This document shows, in pieces, positions 1 through 13,100 of a stretch of 64,000 nt of DNA. The notes beneath the pieces were generated by a model. It ran no database searches. It had not been told where the DNA came from and saw only the letters and a list, made by a program, of their open reading frames with translations. The first letter of the stretch is position 1, and every line of letters starts with the position of its first letter. Location of the stretch: NCBI RefSeq assembly GCF_043641665.1, contig NC_092188.1, positions 20,791,704 through 20,855,703 of the forward strand, given 5' to 3'. Both the position numbers and the translations under genes were made by a program. Source of the stretch: Enoplosus armatus (taxonomy: Eukaryota > Chordata > Actinopteri > Centrarchiformes > Enoplosidae).

Positions 1-1683
1 AGCAGCCGCTTCAGATTGATTTGCTTCTCCTTTCTTACTACCTCTCACCTCCTCCCGTGCCTCTCAGTCCTTCTTCTGATGTTCTTTGGAGGTCGCAATG
101 CCCTTGAGTCTGAGGAGAAAAACATGGATATTAGAGTACAGTTGTATCTGTGGGGGGATTTATTGCACTTACATGGGCAGAATGTACACGCAGAGGCTTG
201 CTTTACCCAGAATAGAATTCAGGTAAAGGGTCCTTTGTATGCAGGTAAACAGCAGCAGTCTTTCCAGCAGCTCAAACATTACAGGGCCATGTCTACACTC
301 AGGCTGCATATCAATAACGGAGGGAGGCTTGGGTTTCCTGCTGTTTTATTACTCTGTCTGACTGCTGAGTTCTGCCTCAGGACCCGACTTTGCAATAAAA
401 AAAAGTGTTCCCCCACTGATTGAATCCTCAGATACAAGGGACCCTTGGGGAACATTTAGATAGTTTTACAAAGTTTGGAATAGTTTTGAAAGTAATGAGA
501 CAGCCTCTCTGAGAATCACAGCATGATGAATCTGTCTTTCAAAGTGCCATAAGCAGCGAAATGTTGCCACTATTTCTGGACTATTCAACAACTTGTGTAA
601 AATTCACTTGGAGGTCTAGATGAGGTGAATTTCGATTTTTTTACAAAAATGTTCTTTTGAAACAGTAGGTTCTTGATTTCAGACAGAGGTGGACAAAGGC
701 AGGCTCCTCATTTCTAGCCAGCAATTGTTGATTTTGCCACCTGGAATGACATGTTTTGAGCTGAGCTTGGGTTAATGTTGGTGAGACCAGTTGCTAGAGT
801 ATAAACTTCCCCCAATACAAAGAGAATAAATAAATACACCATTTAATTCATTCCTTACACTTTTGCTTTCATATTTCTTGTTTTGGAAAGGCAAGAAAAA
901 AAGACACCACCGTCCAATCTCTTTGTATACAGAGCTTAGGTCTTACTACAGCCCTGTGCACATGTGGGGAGATGATTGGACGATCGCTGTTTGGGGGGCT
1001 TATTTAGCGAACAGTTGGTATATTAGCAAGCTTTTTATTGTGGTTATCCTGTAGCTCTATTGTCGAAGCATGGAGGTGCTTTGAGACACACTTGAGATAT
1101 GTACTTATCCATGTGTTTCCCCACACAGCACTGGTTTTATACATGGTACCCTTTTCCACTAGCGTTAATGTGATAGTGGTAGTCATGAACAATGCCTATT
1201 GACCAGATGTTGACCTGCAGCACAGTGTATTGCTTTTTTGTTTTTTTTTGACTTCCTAGATTGTTTGATGATTCACTCATGCAAACACTAGACACCCCAG
1301 GGGAGATCTCAGCTCAGCCTTTCTTCATCTGTGCACCTGATTGTGCAGCTCGAGGAATTTCTCGTGGATTTCTTTGGATAGTTTTTAACCGTTTCAGTCG
1401 ACTCTCAGGATTTTATTCCAATAACACTGTCAGATCCGACAGCCTGGTTTAGATGCTTTTAGTCAAAGTTGATTGGATTTCTATTGGGCAGAGCTTCCCC
1501 AAATCAGGCTTGGCTATTAAAAAGTGACATCTCTAATTTGCCTTTTAATGGGTTGAGTTAAATAGAGGGGAAAATCACCTTTTCTATGTACAGTTCTCAG
1601 AAACATATTCCCAATTCAGTGCTGAAATATGCAAACATTCATTAGTAGGGCATGGTTGATTTTAATAGTTCTGTATCAACTAA

Positions 1684-1698
1684 CCCCCCCCCCCCCCC
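1684..1698 (+). repeat. Poly-C run
   Basis: Fifteen consecutive cytosines in the upstream intron. Confidence 0.95.
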
Positions 1699-2509
1699 AT
1701 TATTTCATTGTTACTTTGCCACCTCCAACCCTTCCTTCCTGTGCTTCTTCAGCCTTGGACAGACCTATGCTAGCACCCACACAGATACAGATTTTTCTCG
1801 TTTAGAAAAAGAAGCCCAGCAATCCAGAAAAAAAAGTCTTGGCTGCATTATTCAGTTCAGCATACAGGGTGGATATCTGTCTCTGTCTCCTCCCTTGGAG
1901 CAGAACCTGCACCTAGCAGAAACACACTGGGGATTTTCTATTCAGGCAGGGAAGACACAAAGTCTCATTGGAGGTGCACAGCTAATAAGGGACGGAGGAA
2001 GCTAGGGAGGACAAAATGAATGTATACAGGAAGAGATGTTAGACTGGTAATGCTCAGGAAGAAGAGAAATTGGCTGCAATGTGTTTTTTTGTCTGAGAGC
2101 ATCCGTAGTTAGACAGCGGAGCTGTAATTGTAATTGTCCTAGAGTAGAGAAAGACTGAACACAGCTGGCAAAAGCAGATCTGATTTATCGAATGTCTGTC
2201 TGGGCGCTTTGTTGAACGATGAGCAAGGATGTATGAGGTTCACCTGCAGACCAATGAACAAACGTCTATTTACTACTGAGTCACTGACATGACGGTTCAT
2301 TCATTTCTGTAGGTAACACTGAAAGCAACTCAAGCCAGTTGTAATGAATCTGCTATCTGGATTTTCATACCTTAAATGAATGCAGACAACATTCTGCAAC
2401 TGTATATACAACTGTATAGGCCCTGCTTTCAAAAATGGTCAGCACAAATGTAAAGTAGCCTGTATTATTTGTAACACACTGGTGAAGTGTGAAGCTCTTA
2501 AAATAAAAT

Positions 2510-2693
2510 CCACCATGGCATGTCCCCATTGATGCTCATTGGTACTTGGAAAATCCATCTTTGAAAAGAGTGTGTAGTAGTGTTGTGCAGCCTTGCGTGT
2601 ATATCTGTTCTGCGGTGCGTGCACGATTGGCGGTTGGCCTTCAGTTGTACTCACACACAGTGGCTTTGATATCAGTTACAGTTATTGATGTGT
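2510..2693 (+). repeat. 184-bp direct repeat, copy 1
   Basis: Similar over its whole length to 3463-3646. Shared strings include CAGTTGTACTCACACACAGT and TTACAGTTATTGAT. Copies are 953 bp apart. Confidence 0.75.
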
Positions 2694-3462
2694 TAGTCAT
2701 GTAAAACAAAAACAAACTGAACGAATGTGGGATTTTCTACCCATGAGCTGCATCCCAGCGAACAAACCACAACTCCGACCAACAGCTGAGTGAAATGTCA
2801 CTGAAAGCCAGAGCGTCTATATGAAGGCAGCGCTGCTATCTGTGTCCACCAGCAGTAGCAGCAGCATTGTGTGGGATGCCAGCTTTTTCCTCAGATGTCA
2901 CTTCCAGCCTCGACAGTGTCTGGATCCCAATGCTTCCTCTTTGTTTGGCTGCCACACCACATTGGTGCTATGCTACGCTGGGACAGAGTGCATTCTGGGT
3001 ATTTTATTTTCCTCTCTCCCCCTCTATGTCGCTTGAGGGTGAGAGGAGCTATAAATAAACACTGTGCTTTCATGGTCAGGTCATGTGTAGCTCAACAAGG
3101 CATCACTCATGCAGCATGGCTTGTATTGCACTCCTGCACTCTAATGTAGATAAAGCGCTTACTGAATACACCAATCCTCATGTTTATGAGCCACCTATTC
3201 AACAATACTGATCTGTATGAAATATTAGGCTAGATAGAAATGTCTGCAGTGTACAAACTAACTATAAATACTCAGCAGCACAGAGGGTCTGTGGAAGGTA
3301 TTACTAAGTATTTATATGAATTCAGTGCTGAATTCGATGTATGACTCACATCCGGCTTTGGCTGGATGACCCTTTCCAATTTGTGCCTATGACGATGTTT
3401 TCAAAGAAATTTTACTGCATCCTTGATGCCACTGCAAACACGAGAGCCTGTTGCCTAGGAAA

Positions 3463-3646
3463 CCACCTTGGCATGTCTTTGGTGCATATTGGTACTTTCG
3501 TAAAAATCTATCTATGAAAAACATGGGGAGGATGTGTCGTGCAGGCTTGCGTATGTGCTCAAGTGTGTCCTGCGGTGGTTGGCAGTTCGCCCTCAGTTGT
3601 ACTCACACACAGTAGCTTTGATATCGCTTACAGTTATTGATATGTC
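3463..3646 (+). repeat. 184-bp direct repeat, copy 2
   Basis: The second copy of the 2510-2693 segment, diverged by scattered substitutions but of about equal length. Confidence 0.75.
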
Positions 3647-4059
3647 AAAGGCTGCTATTTGAAATCGGAGTCCTGTCAGTTGTGTGTTGGGTGTGGCAGA
3701 TGCTGCAGGGCATCCTGAAATGGTATAAAGTGACAGTTATCTGACACTGTGTAGTTCAATAGCGCACACGTCCAAAATGTGAGAGTTGAAGATCTCAATC
3801 AATGCAAGCCCACATGCTAAATGGATGCCTTTAGAGGATAAGTGTGGCATTGTATTATTATTTTCTTATGGTCAGAAGTTCCCATAAAAATACCAAAACC
3901 AGCAAGGTCACAAATATATAGTATATTATAGCCTAAATGATTTCAACTGGGCACTGTCATTTTTATTAAATGTCAGATCAAATCAAACAGGAGTAAACAG
4001 TGCATTTGTTGTGGATCATTTTCAGCTGGTGATGATGGTGTGTGTGACTCAAAATAAAG

Positions 4060-4395
4060 CCATGCTAGTGGTGTGGCTATAGGGGCAGATTGTCTTCAAA
4101 TTCATGACATTCACGTCCCCCTCAGGATGAATTGTGATACATTTAGTGATCCCCTGACTTCTCATCCACTACTTTGTTTTATAGAAACTACCTGCTAAAC
4201 TAAAGACATTCCTATCAGCCTCAGCTGTACTTTGTGTTCGTGCCAAGTAGCAAATGTTAGCATTATAGCACAGTAAACAAAGATAGCGAACATGGTAAAC
4301 ATTATACCTCTGAAACATCTGCATATTAGCATTGCCATTGTGAGCATATTAGAATGCTGTTAGCATTTAGCTGAAAGCAACCCTGTGCCTAATAC
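4060..4395 (+). repeat. Dispersed repeat family A, copy 1
   Basis: It has the order CATGCTAG, CCCCCTCAGGATGAATTG, GATCCCCTGACTT, CAGCCTCAGCTGTACTTTGTG, GCAAATGTTAGCAT and ATTTAGCTGAAAGCA. The same order recurs at 24.9, 26.6, 28.7, 40.1 and 54.3 kb. I recognise it as an abundant percomorph repeat; its class is unclear. Confidence 0.75.
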
Positions 4396-5188
4396 AGACT
4401 CCTTTTGGACAACAATGGAGCTTTACACAGACAAGGGGTGGGGGGGTGGGTGGTGGTCTGGGGTCTTGTTAAAGGAGAAGGCTAGCCTTGTTTTATCTTT
4501 CTATTATTACAGTAAATCGCATGAAAAGAGCAGGGATGAATCTATCTCACTAAGAAGTGCCGTCTGTGCAGCTGCAGTCCACTAGACATAACCTAAAAGT
4601 GGAACACACAGAAAACTAAAAGAAGAATAGCCATACTGTTGCATTAGTTACAAGTACATCTTAGTAGACCTTCAATACATGAACGTAATCCGTGTATTTT
4701 ACCATAACCCTGAGCATGCTCGGTGACATCTTCCAGGACTGCAGAAGCAACGATGTTTCAGAAGAAACCTCACTGGTCATGTTTATTGTTATGAATGAAA
4801 TACTTGAATGCAACTCTTTTATGTGTTTTCAGTAGTTTTTAGGTGTGGAAGGATAAGCTATAAGAAGCTGTGACAGAAAATACTTTCAAGGATTATTTCA
4901 TTGCTGCAGTTGAGACAGCGCTTCTACCCAGTGTCAGCTCGTAGCATGGCACAATTTCAGTTTCTGAAAATTATACCGGACGTTTCATGCATAACAGATG
5001 AGGCTGCATATTGCGCATAAATTACACTTCTGTCAGACAGAATGCTGACTCATGTGGTTGCGTTCTGTAGCGTCGGGTATGGCAGTGTGAATGTTTGTGT
5101 GTTTGTGTAGACGCGCGCTATGTGTTTGCATGTATATCTGTTTCGGAGTGCCTTACATTCAAACAGGTCTTTTTCTCTCATTTTACAA

Positions 5189-5189
5189 C

Positions 5190-5218
<29 letters not shown>
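5189..5218 (+). repeat. (CA)n microsatellite
   Basis: About 15 CA units. Confidence 0.95.
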
Positions 5219-5220
<2 letters not shown>

Positions 5221-6179
5221 TAGAGGATGTGAACTTGTCCTCACAATGACGGCTCAGGTGCTGTGGTTGTAAAATTAGAGCCGGGGAGGATGTGTGCACG
5301 TATGTGTATGATAATATAATAAATGCATGGAATAGTGTAGGGGGTCTTGTGAGCCTCATGTCACAAATAACCTTGTGTAACAGCTAAAAATCCCCAGGCT
5401 CCCCGTGAATGACTCTCTATGATGTCACGACGGACTGACATTTCAAACTAGGACCACAGTACAAGAAACTGTTAGATTAGATTAAATAGATTTTTGTAAT
5501 ATTACATATCTTGCAAAAGGTGCTACATGTTCTATTTTTAACATCTGTATATTTTTGTGAGACCCAATGTAAGAGGCAGCTTGGAGGCCAATAGACGCTG
5601 CTAATCTTCTTGACTATGTTTTTTCGTTTAGTAATCGTATTAATGTCTCTAACTCAACTTTTCAGGATCTATAAAAATACAGTTCTCATATAAAAACAGC
5701 AATATGCAGCCCCTTAGCCAGCAGCTAGGCTACATCTGTGTGACTGTGTGCCTGTGTGCTTCTGCTAGCAGCACAGCAGCACTGTAGCCTGGGGTCCACA
5801 CCTGTGCTGTTGAGCACCCGTGATTCTGTAGATTGAAGTGTAGATGTGACTACTGCAGTAATCACCAGCTGATGGCTAACTGCTCTTACAGCTGGAAAGA
5901 CTCACCATGCAATTACTCTCAGCGGTTCAATACCACCATTTCTCCATGGCAGCTCTCGCTGATACATTCCCATCAGGCTTTTATCATTAGGTAGGCGTCA
6001 TGTGGCTCTTTCTGCACTCGCCCAGTAGTTTGGTTCCACGCTCCCTGAACATTGCAGACTCCATAGCGTTGTTATAGTATGAAGAAACACGACCCGCTCA
6101 CATGTCAAAATAAGGAAACAAAAACACCTCAAAGGTCAAATGCTAATGAAATGTGTAAAATGTGAAAGTGGTTGCTCAC

Positions 6180-6360
6180 TTAAAGCAGCAATAATAGATT
6201 TTTTTTTGCCACTTGAGGCCAATGCAACAAGCTGTAAACACAAAATTCACTTCACTTTCTAAAGTTGATATGGGAAACATGTTAGCAAACAGTTGCTTAT
6301 TTAGAAATCCTGCAGACACGGAGCAGCGCTGGTATTCATTTGGAGTGGTCGCTTGGATCC
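6180..6360. mobile_element. Diverged copy of the 10687-10930 element
   Basis: It starts TTAAAGCAGCAATAATAGA and contains GCCACTTGAG and TATTCATTTGGAG, in inverted orientation relative to the 10.7-kb copy. The right end is not clear. Confidence 0.5.
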
Positions 6361-7986
6361 AAGCACGCAAGTAATTGTTAGCGTGACTATCTTTGTGTGC
6401 TAGTGCTTGACAAGGGCCAAGCTGCCTCTGCACTCTCTCTCTCTTGCTCTCTGTGTCTCTTTCTTACTCACACTCACACATATGAATAATTGAGAAGTAA
6501 TGGGGGGGGGGGTTGACGGTGAGTCAGGAGTTCCTGCTGAATTCCTGTTCAGCATCTCAATCAGAGCAGAGACTCTCCGCCTGTTTCTCTGTCTCTCTTT
6601 GAGTGGCATTAGGATTCGGTTCTGTGTTTAAATATTTCCCAAGTCTTTGTTCAAATATGTCAGTCCGCTGTTGGAAACATTAGGATTCTTCTGACTAGTG
6701 ACTTCATGAATGCTTTTATCAGCACGGTTCATAATAATCCTTTCGTGCAGTGTTTATCGCAAGCTGCAACGGCCGCCATAGCTGAACAGACAAAGAAAAG
6801 AGACGTCCTAGCATGGAGCCACTGTTGATTGACAACCACAGTCTAGAAGCAATGGCCACCTGGCAACAAATACAGCTATAATCTCTTGTGCATTCATTTT
6901 CTTTCTGTACTCTTATTAGGACGTGAATACAGCAGATTTGAATCAACAATTTAGATAATACGTGGTAGCTGGCTTTGCAGTTTGTCTCACAGTCTAGCAA
7001 AAGCACTGAACCCCACAGTGAGAAACACAGAGAGAGAGAGACAGACAGAGAGTGAGACAGACAGGCCGACAGACTGAGGTAGAGACAGACGGAGACGGAG
7101 AGATGAAAAGCGTAGGATGATGCAGGCTGCTGACTCATCAGCCCTGTAGGGATTATCCCTCTCACCCTGTGTGTGTGTGCATGCATATGTGTTTATGTGG
7201 GTGTGTGATCTGCTGCCGTACTACTGAAGAGGACATGCACAACAATCGTCGCCGCATGATGAAAGCATGATAGAGGAAGCAAAAGCGCTAGCAGACTCGT
7301 AGCATGACTGTCAATGCGAAGTGACCTTGAACGCGTTTTTGCATGATTATTCATCCAGTCGCCTTTCCAACTAAAGCCACTGTGGGCTATTGGACTTGAT
7401 TTATCCATGGAAATAGATACATGCATTATAAGCATTATAATTTATCATTTAGTTGCAGAAAATGCCACAAAAAATCCACAACACTTGTGGTTCTCATTGG
7501 AATGTCAGTGCAAAGCAGAGACACAGACCTGCAGCCGGTTTAAGGCGGTTGTTTGGAATGAAAATGAAATGAAAAGAGAGCTGCCTTTCATGTCAAGGAT
7601 GCTCGCTAAGTCCTGAGAATCTCCATCAGTTGAGAGTAAAGTGATCCAGTCTCAGAAGGGAGTTGTTGGTGCACACAAATTACAAAAAAACGCCAAAGGG
7701 TTAAAAATAATAATGCTATGAATGTAAACACACAAACAACGGTGGATCATCTGTCAGTCCTTATCCCTCTTTGTCAGTACCGTATGTTTGTCTTTAGGTA
7801 TGTTTGTCTCCGGCAAATGATTTTAAAGATTGTTGTCATGTAGCAGTTTTTTGGCCAAAGCATTTCCAAGTTGGGCACAGATCATTTGGTGTCACTTATG
7901 TTGCTTTGAAAACCCATGTCAAAGTTGTAGCACTGTTTGTAATTGTGCTTAAGGTGCTTTTAAGTTTCAAAGGATAACACTGGTGG

Positions 7987-8060
7987 AATCAGAATCAGAA
8001 ATACTTTATTGATCCCCGGGGGGAAATTGTACAGTACCGGTGCTCCCATTCAAGAGTAGA
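7987..8060 (+). repeat. Teleost repeat fragment with TTTATTGATCCCC motif
   Basis: Carries AGAAATACTTTATTGATCCC followed by a G run and AAATTG, a string I recognise as very common in fish genomes. Confidence 0.6.
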
Positions 8061-8144
8061 AAGTAGCATCATTTAGAGTAGAAACAATGCGTCTCTCATT
8101 TCCCTACTCTGTCAGGGGCACTCACTCATGTAAATTCTTAAGAC

Positions 8145-8400
8145 AGCTGAACTCTGTAGTTTTTAGCAAACGTTACTCAAACAGGAGTAAGTTATTTATT
8201 TCTTGGGAACTATTTTCAGCCATGGAGTAATACACATGTGGTGCTCCAGGGAGCATTTACAGCACCAGGACAGTGTGTGTGGGAGCCTTTGCTTGTTGCC
8301 TCACAGTGACGCACCGTGGTGCCTCACAAGACTACAGGAAGTCACTGCCCCTGGCCAAGAAATCATCCAGACATAACATAACCTCCTGTAAAACTGCAAA
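8145..8400 (+). repeat. Interspersed repeat, copy 1
   Basis: Shares TTACTCAAACAGGAGTAA, GTGGTGCTC, ATTTACAGCA and ACAGTGTGTGTG, in order, with 15165-15460. Class unknown. Confidence 0.6.
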
Positions 8401-9151
8401 CTGTTGTTTCACTTCGTTTTTCGTAAACCAGGGAGACATGACGTGTCAGTTACTGAGCTTTAGCATTTTTTGCATTGTTCAAAAACACAATATATCAACA
8501 CCATGAAAAGATGTCAAAACAGTCTTTGTTCGATATCTTATTTTAAAATAAAACGTTTTAGTTCCCAAACTCCCCATTGCTCATTACTCCATGTCATTAT
8601 AACTAGTGACAGATTGCTCCATGTGTGAGATGTGCTAGGTGTGAGGTGTACTGGCATTTAGTCTATATTAAGCCAGGGAGGAAAATTCAATAGACACCTC
8701 TCAGCTGCCTCCCAGTCTGCTGGCAGTAAATGCACAGACATGGATATGACACTATTAATGAATCACAGGACTCAATAGTATTTGCTCTGCGTCCACCCTG
8801 CTCTGCTGAATTAGGGCTTTAAAAATGACACCAGTCATTTTTTCTCCCCCTCTCCGTCCATCACTCTGCATACACACCTACTCATCTCATTCCTCACACA
8901 GTCACCATGTACTTTTATTATGACAATCTGGAATATGTGGCTTTTTGCTGTGCAGATTGTTTCATCAGCAAAATGGTCTTTATTTAAAAAGGAAAGTGAT
9001 CCTTTTTCATTCATCATCATAGACTTATCAACATGGATTTAAGTCAATAATCTACAGATGACAGATTTACCTTATTACATTTGGTGTTACCTCTGAACTG
9101 CTATGTTGACCAAGAGGCCAGTCTCTAAAAGCCTTGGTGTGGTCCTTTAGC

Positions 9152-9152
9152 A

Positions 9153-9192
<40 letters not shown>

Positions 9193-9193
9193 G
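9152..9193 (+). repeat. (CTGT)n microsatellite
   Basis: About ten tetranucleotide units in the SNAP91 upstream intron. Confidence 0.95.
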
Positions 9194-10033
9194 GCTGGTT
9201 CTGTTCTGTAGGGCTGAAAGTCCGATTCGCATTGCAATCTCATCCTCCCTTTTGGTTCCTCTCTATCTCTCTGCTGTGGAATATTCCACTCTCCCTCTGC
9301 CTGCGCTGGTGGTTGCAGGAACGAACAAAGCAGCAGCCAGTGTGACTCACACCAGCCAATGGTGGCATAATGTGAAGGCACTTATCTAAATACAATTCAT
9401 TACGATGGAAAATGGCAGCTTTCAGAGGCAATTCTGTCGATAAAAACTAGTTCCTCTTGCCTCTTGCACAGATAAGCCTACTTACTAAATAGGATACCTA
9501 TAAGAGGAATTAACACATTTAGAACGACATTGGACCCTGCAAAATCTAACAAGTAAGCTAGTCTAACACTGACACATAACCTCCAGTTTACTAAACATGG
9601 CCCTGGACATGGCTCCCATAAAGTGCCATTCAATAATGATAACGTGGTTTGTTGCTAAGAGAATAAGTGACAATATCACGAAATGAGGCTGAACAGTTTG
9701 CTAGAGGTTGATTAACACTGAACGCAAGTAAAAAATATAAAATAAAGGACAGGGGGATGTATGTGGTGAATTAAAGTGAAAATTAGGATGCGAGAGAGTG
9801 CGGCTGTGAAATGCAACAAAGCTCAGACCCAGCACCACCGCATTTACCCTAGCACACTCCTGTTTGTCATTTCTCACCCATCTGACTTCTTCTTTCACCG
9901 TCCCTGCAGTGATTTGTGTTGTCATTGCTTGAATAAAAAGGCTTTCAGCCCTCGCTGTACCTACTGAGCCTCTCCCTCTGCTAATACCGCTACCGTCTGA
10001 CCTCCTGTTCCTCCTCTCCTCAATGCTTCTCAG

Positions 10034-10176
10034 ACCTGATCCAGGCCACCCAGGAGACCAATGTGAACGTCCCCCAGATGGCTGACACACTGATGGAGAG
10101 GGCCGGCAACGCCAGCTGGGTGGTGGTTTTCAAAGCCCTGATCACCACACACCACCTCATGGTGCATGGCAACGAG
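10034..10176 (+). CDS. snap91: SNAP91 exon 1 of window (ANTH domain)
   Basis: The acceptor is CTTCTCAG and the donor GAG|GTGAGG. The first two bases complete a Tyr codon begun in the upstream exon. It encodes [10 protein letters not shown] through [13 protein letters not shown] helices early in the domain. It ends in phase 0. Confidence 0.96.
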
Positions 10177-13100
10177 GTGAGGTTACTGTGACGAAGATAC
10201 TGTTCACACACACCCCAAGTACATACTTGTATTGGTTGCTGTTTTTAATGTCTGGTAAAATGCAGTCAGGGGAAGTGAGTATGTATTTATCTCCCCTTGA
10301 GCAAGGCACTTCAGCTGATCCACTGACCACCTTTGTGTGATTGTAGCCCCCAGTAGAGTCAGCAGAAGACTGAGTCTGTCAAACATTTTTCTATTGACCA
10401 ATTCATATTTACATTTCCACCAACCCAGTGAATTCATATTTCAACCTCTTCAAACATTGTTCAAACCCACAGAACCACATTTTGGTTCTGGGAGAGTTCC
10501 CAAAGTTTCAAAAGAGACCAAATATGTCAGGCTGGGTATATGTGAATAAAATGATGCGCAAACATCTAGAATATTTCCATTTGATCAGATGTTTGCAGCC
10601 ATAAAAAACTCAATAGCTTCAATGAAGAGCTGGAACAAGTGGATGAGAATATGTGATGCTGTCAGACAGTGAGGAATAACGCAACCTTAAAGCTGCATTA
10701 TCTATATTTTTAAAGCAGGCAAAAAACGTTTTGATACACCCGCTGTACGCTGGCTGTCTAGCACCAGGTGGACAGAAACATGGCTCCAAATGAATGCTTA
10801 TGTTGACTCATGTCTGCTAGATGTGTAAATAAACACATAACACAAATATAAGGTGACAATATGTCAATGTTGTGTACACAGCTGCTCACGCTGCTCTCAA
10901 GTGGCCAAATATCAATTAATGCAGGTTTAAAGAGACTTCAGGGGAAATTAAAAGGGCAAACTGGATTTTAAGCCGTTAATACTTTTTGCAGGGCTGATAG
11001 AAAAGGGCTATAACATGAATTCAGTGACAGAATAGCTAATGATTGTCCATGTATATTTATAGTAGTAACTGGCGCGAGTTCACTCCAGGGTCTTCCCTGC
11101 ACAATGCCCTTTAAATGCTTACTTTTGCTCCATAGTTGTAAATTTTGGCCCCAGCAACAGTCAGGGTGTCAGCAAAGGGACTGACCTTCTGCTTCCTGGT
11201 GCTGACCCCCTGACCCAATTTATGTCCTGACAGCCGAAGAAAGGCAAAGGCTCTGAATGGGCAACAGGGGACAACTCAGAGAGATAAACAGATGCTCCTT
11301 TACTGCCCATCAAAGTGGCCACTGGATTGCAGATGACACAAAGAAGAGAGAGAAAGAGAGAGAGACAGCGATGTCAGAGAAAGAAGGAGACAATGTTCTG
11401 AAATATTCGATAGGAGAGAGCACGAGAGAACATACTGTAGATGAGAGGAGAATGAGAAATACTGTGAGGTCAAGCCATCAGCTCATTTAGTCATTCAGTA
11501 GTGGTATGAAGATAATAGCATTGACCTTTTGTGGTCAAAACTGCAGGTGTCAGGGGGAGACGGTAAGTTGTGTTGCCATGGGCCACAGTGGGATGGTCCT
11601 TCACGCATGCACACACACACACACACACACACACATTTCACAAATAAGCTCAGTTTCTGTGTGAATAATGTGATTGGGCAATATACGCACACGGTATGTA
11701 CCCTCTGTCTCTTGAGACCTGTTTATTTTCAGCCAGGGCTTTGCTGTTGTAGCGTCCCTGGTGATGATGATGATGATGATGATAGAGAGAGTACTGACTG
11801 GAGAGGGAGAGAGACTGAATGGAGAATGGAGAAAAAAAAACATAATGTGTAGCTCACCATTTTCTCCAGGGAGGATTTATCATTCTTAACCTTCCCGCAT
11901 GTTAGTATGCTCTGTTTTGTGTAAATGGAGCCACTGAATAAGCATCAGCAATGTGTGTGTGTGTGTGTGTGTGTGTGTGTTGGATGTTTTTGTGTCACAG
12001 GAATGAGCTTGTTTTTACAGGCCTACAGAGGGAGGCTATTTGTCTTTATTATACTGTATTTCCTGGTCCTCTCCATGTGTCTAATTCCCATTCTCACCCT
12101 CCCACTCACGAAGACTGCAGCACTGCTCCTTTAATGCTGGATTTCTATTATTAATTTATTCATCACTAAAGAAAAAGGAAAAGTAAAGAGTCACACCTCT
12201 TGTATTAATTCCACAACGTGCTACAGGCAGTTTCACGGGTTTATTCTGAAAGTGCAGAACATTCCCTTCAGGGTGGCTGTGAACATCAAACCAGCCTTCT
12301 GTTCTCATATTTAAGATGGAGCCATCTGTTTGAAAATGATCATAAAAAATATTATAACAACTGCTGGGATGTAATGTGTTTATTCATAACTATTTATGGT
12401 TATTTCTCCATTGACGAACATGCATTTCTTCATTTAATTTAGTTTTGCTGCTATGTGTCATCCATTCAATTTAAGGACAGTAAAGGTGTTTTGCAATGTT
12501 TTAGTGTTTCTTTTCTCCTCTGTGCAGCAACGTGGCCACCACCAAAGTCACCGGGTTTCATCAAGAATGCTAACTAACTTAAGCTATTTTTGCATTAGCC
12601 CAAATTAGAGGCATTTCACCATATTTGTCATTTAGTGCCTGGCAGAGCGCTAAACCCTGTGTATTTGTCCTCTCCTGCAGAGATTCCTGCAGTTCCTGGC
12701 ATCTAGAAACACCTTGTTCAACCTCAGCAACTTCCTGGACAAAACTGGCTCCCACGGTGGGTGGTGTTTCTTTCCTTCCAACTAAACCAGCCCTCCATCA
12801 TTTTCAACCCTGATTCATCCCTATTCTCTATATCTATCCCTCAGTTCCAGCTTCCCTAATTCCTGCTCCCTTTAACTAAAACCATCTCCATGGAAATGAA
12901 GGCAGTTCACAATCTGTTGTCATGGACGTTTTGTCTACTAGGGTGACTGGACTATCTGCAGAGTTTAGAAAGTCAATTTGTACATTTTAAAGATTACATA
13001 ATCAGGATTACAGACAACATTTCGGTAGTAATCAAAGTATGGATTCCTCAAAGAAAATAAAAGTCCTCATAGTTAGACGTTTAGGGAATTGCGCTTATTT

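Larger units (their letters stand above)
1..10033 (+). other. SNAP91 upstream intron (no exon seen)
   Basis: The exon at 10034 begins inside a Tyr codon, so transcription comes from beyond the left edge. I looked for the missing N-terminal segment (THEVMGPKKKHLDY-like) and found none here. The region holds microsatellites (C-run 1684-1698, CA 5189-5218, CTGT 9152-9193), a duplicated 184-bp segment (2510, 3463) and interspersed repeats near 4.1, 6.2 and 8.0-8.4 kb. Confidence 0.75.

Noticed and set aside
16..423. 135-codon ORF at the left edge, starting MICFSFLTTSHLL
   Set aside because: Hydrophobic start resembles a signal peptide but the rest has no family features; it lies in a long intron and reads through repeat-like sequence.
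1..10033. Search for the missing first SNAP91 coding exon
   Set aside because: No sequence encoding a THEVMGPKKKHLDY-like segment with a T-ending donor was found; the exon must be left of the window.
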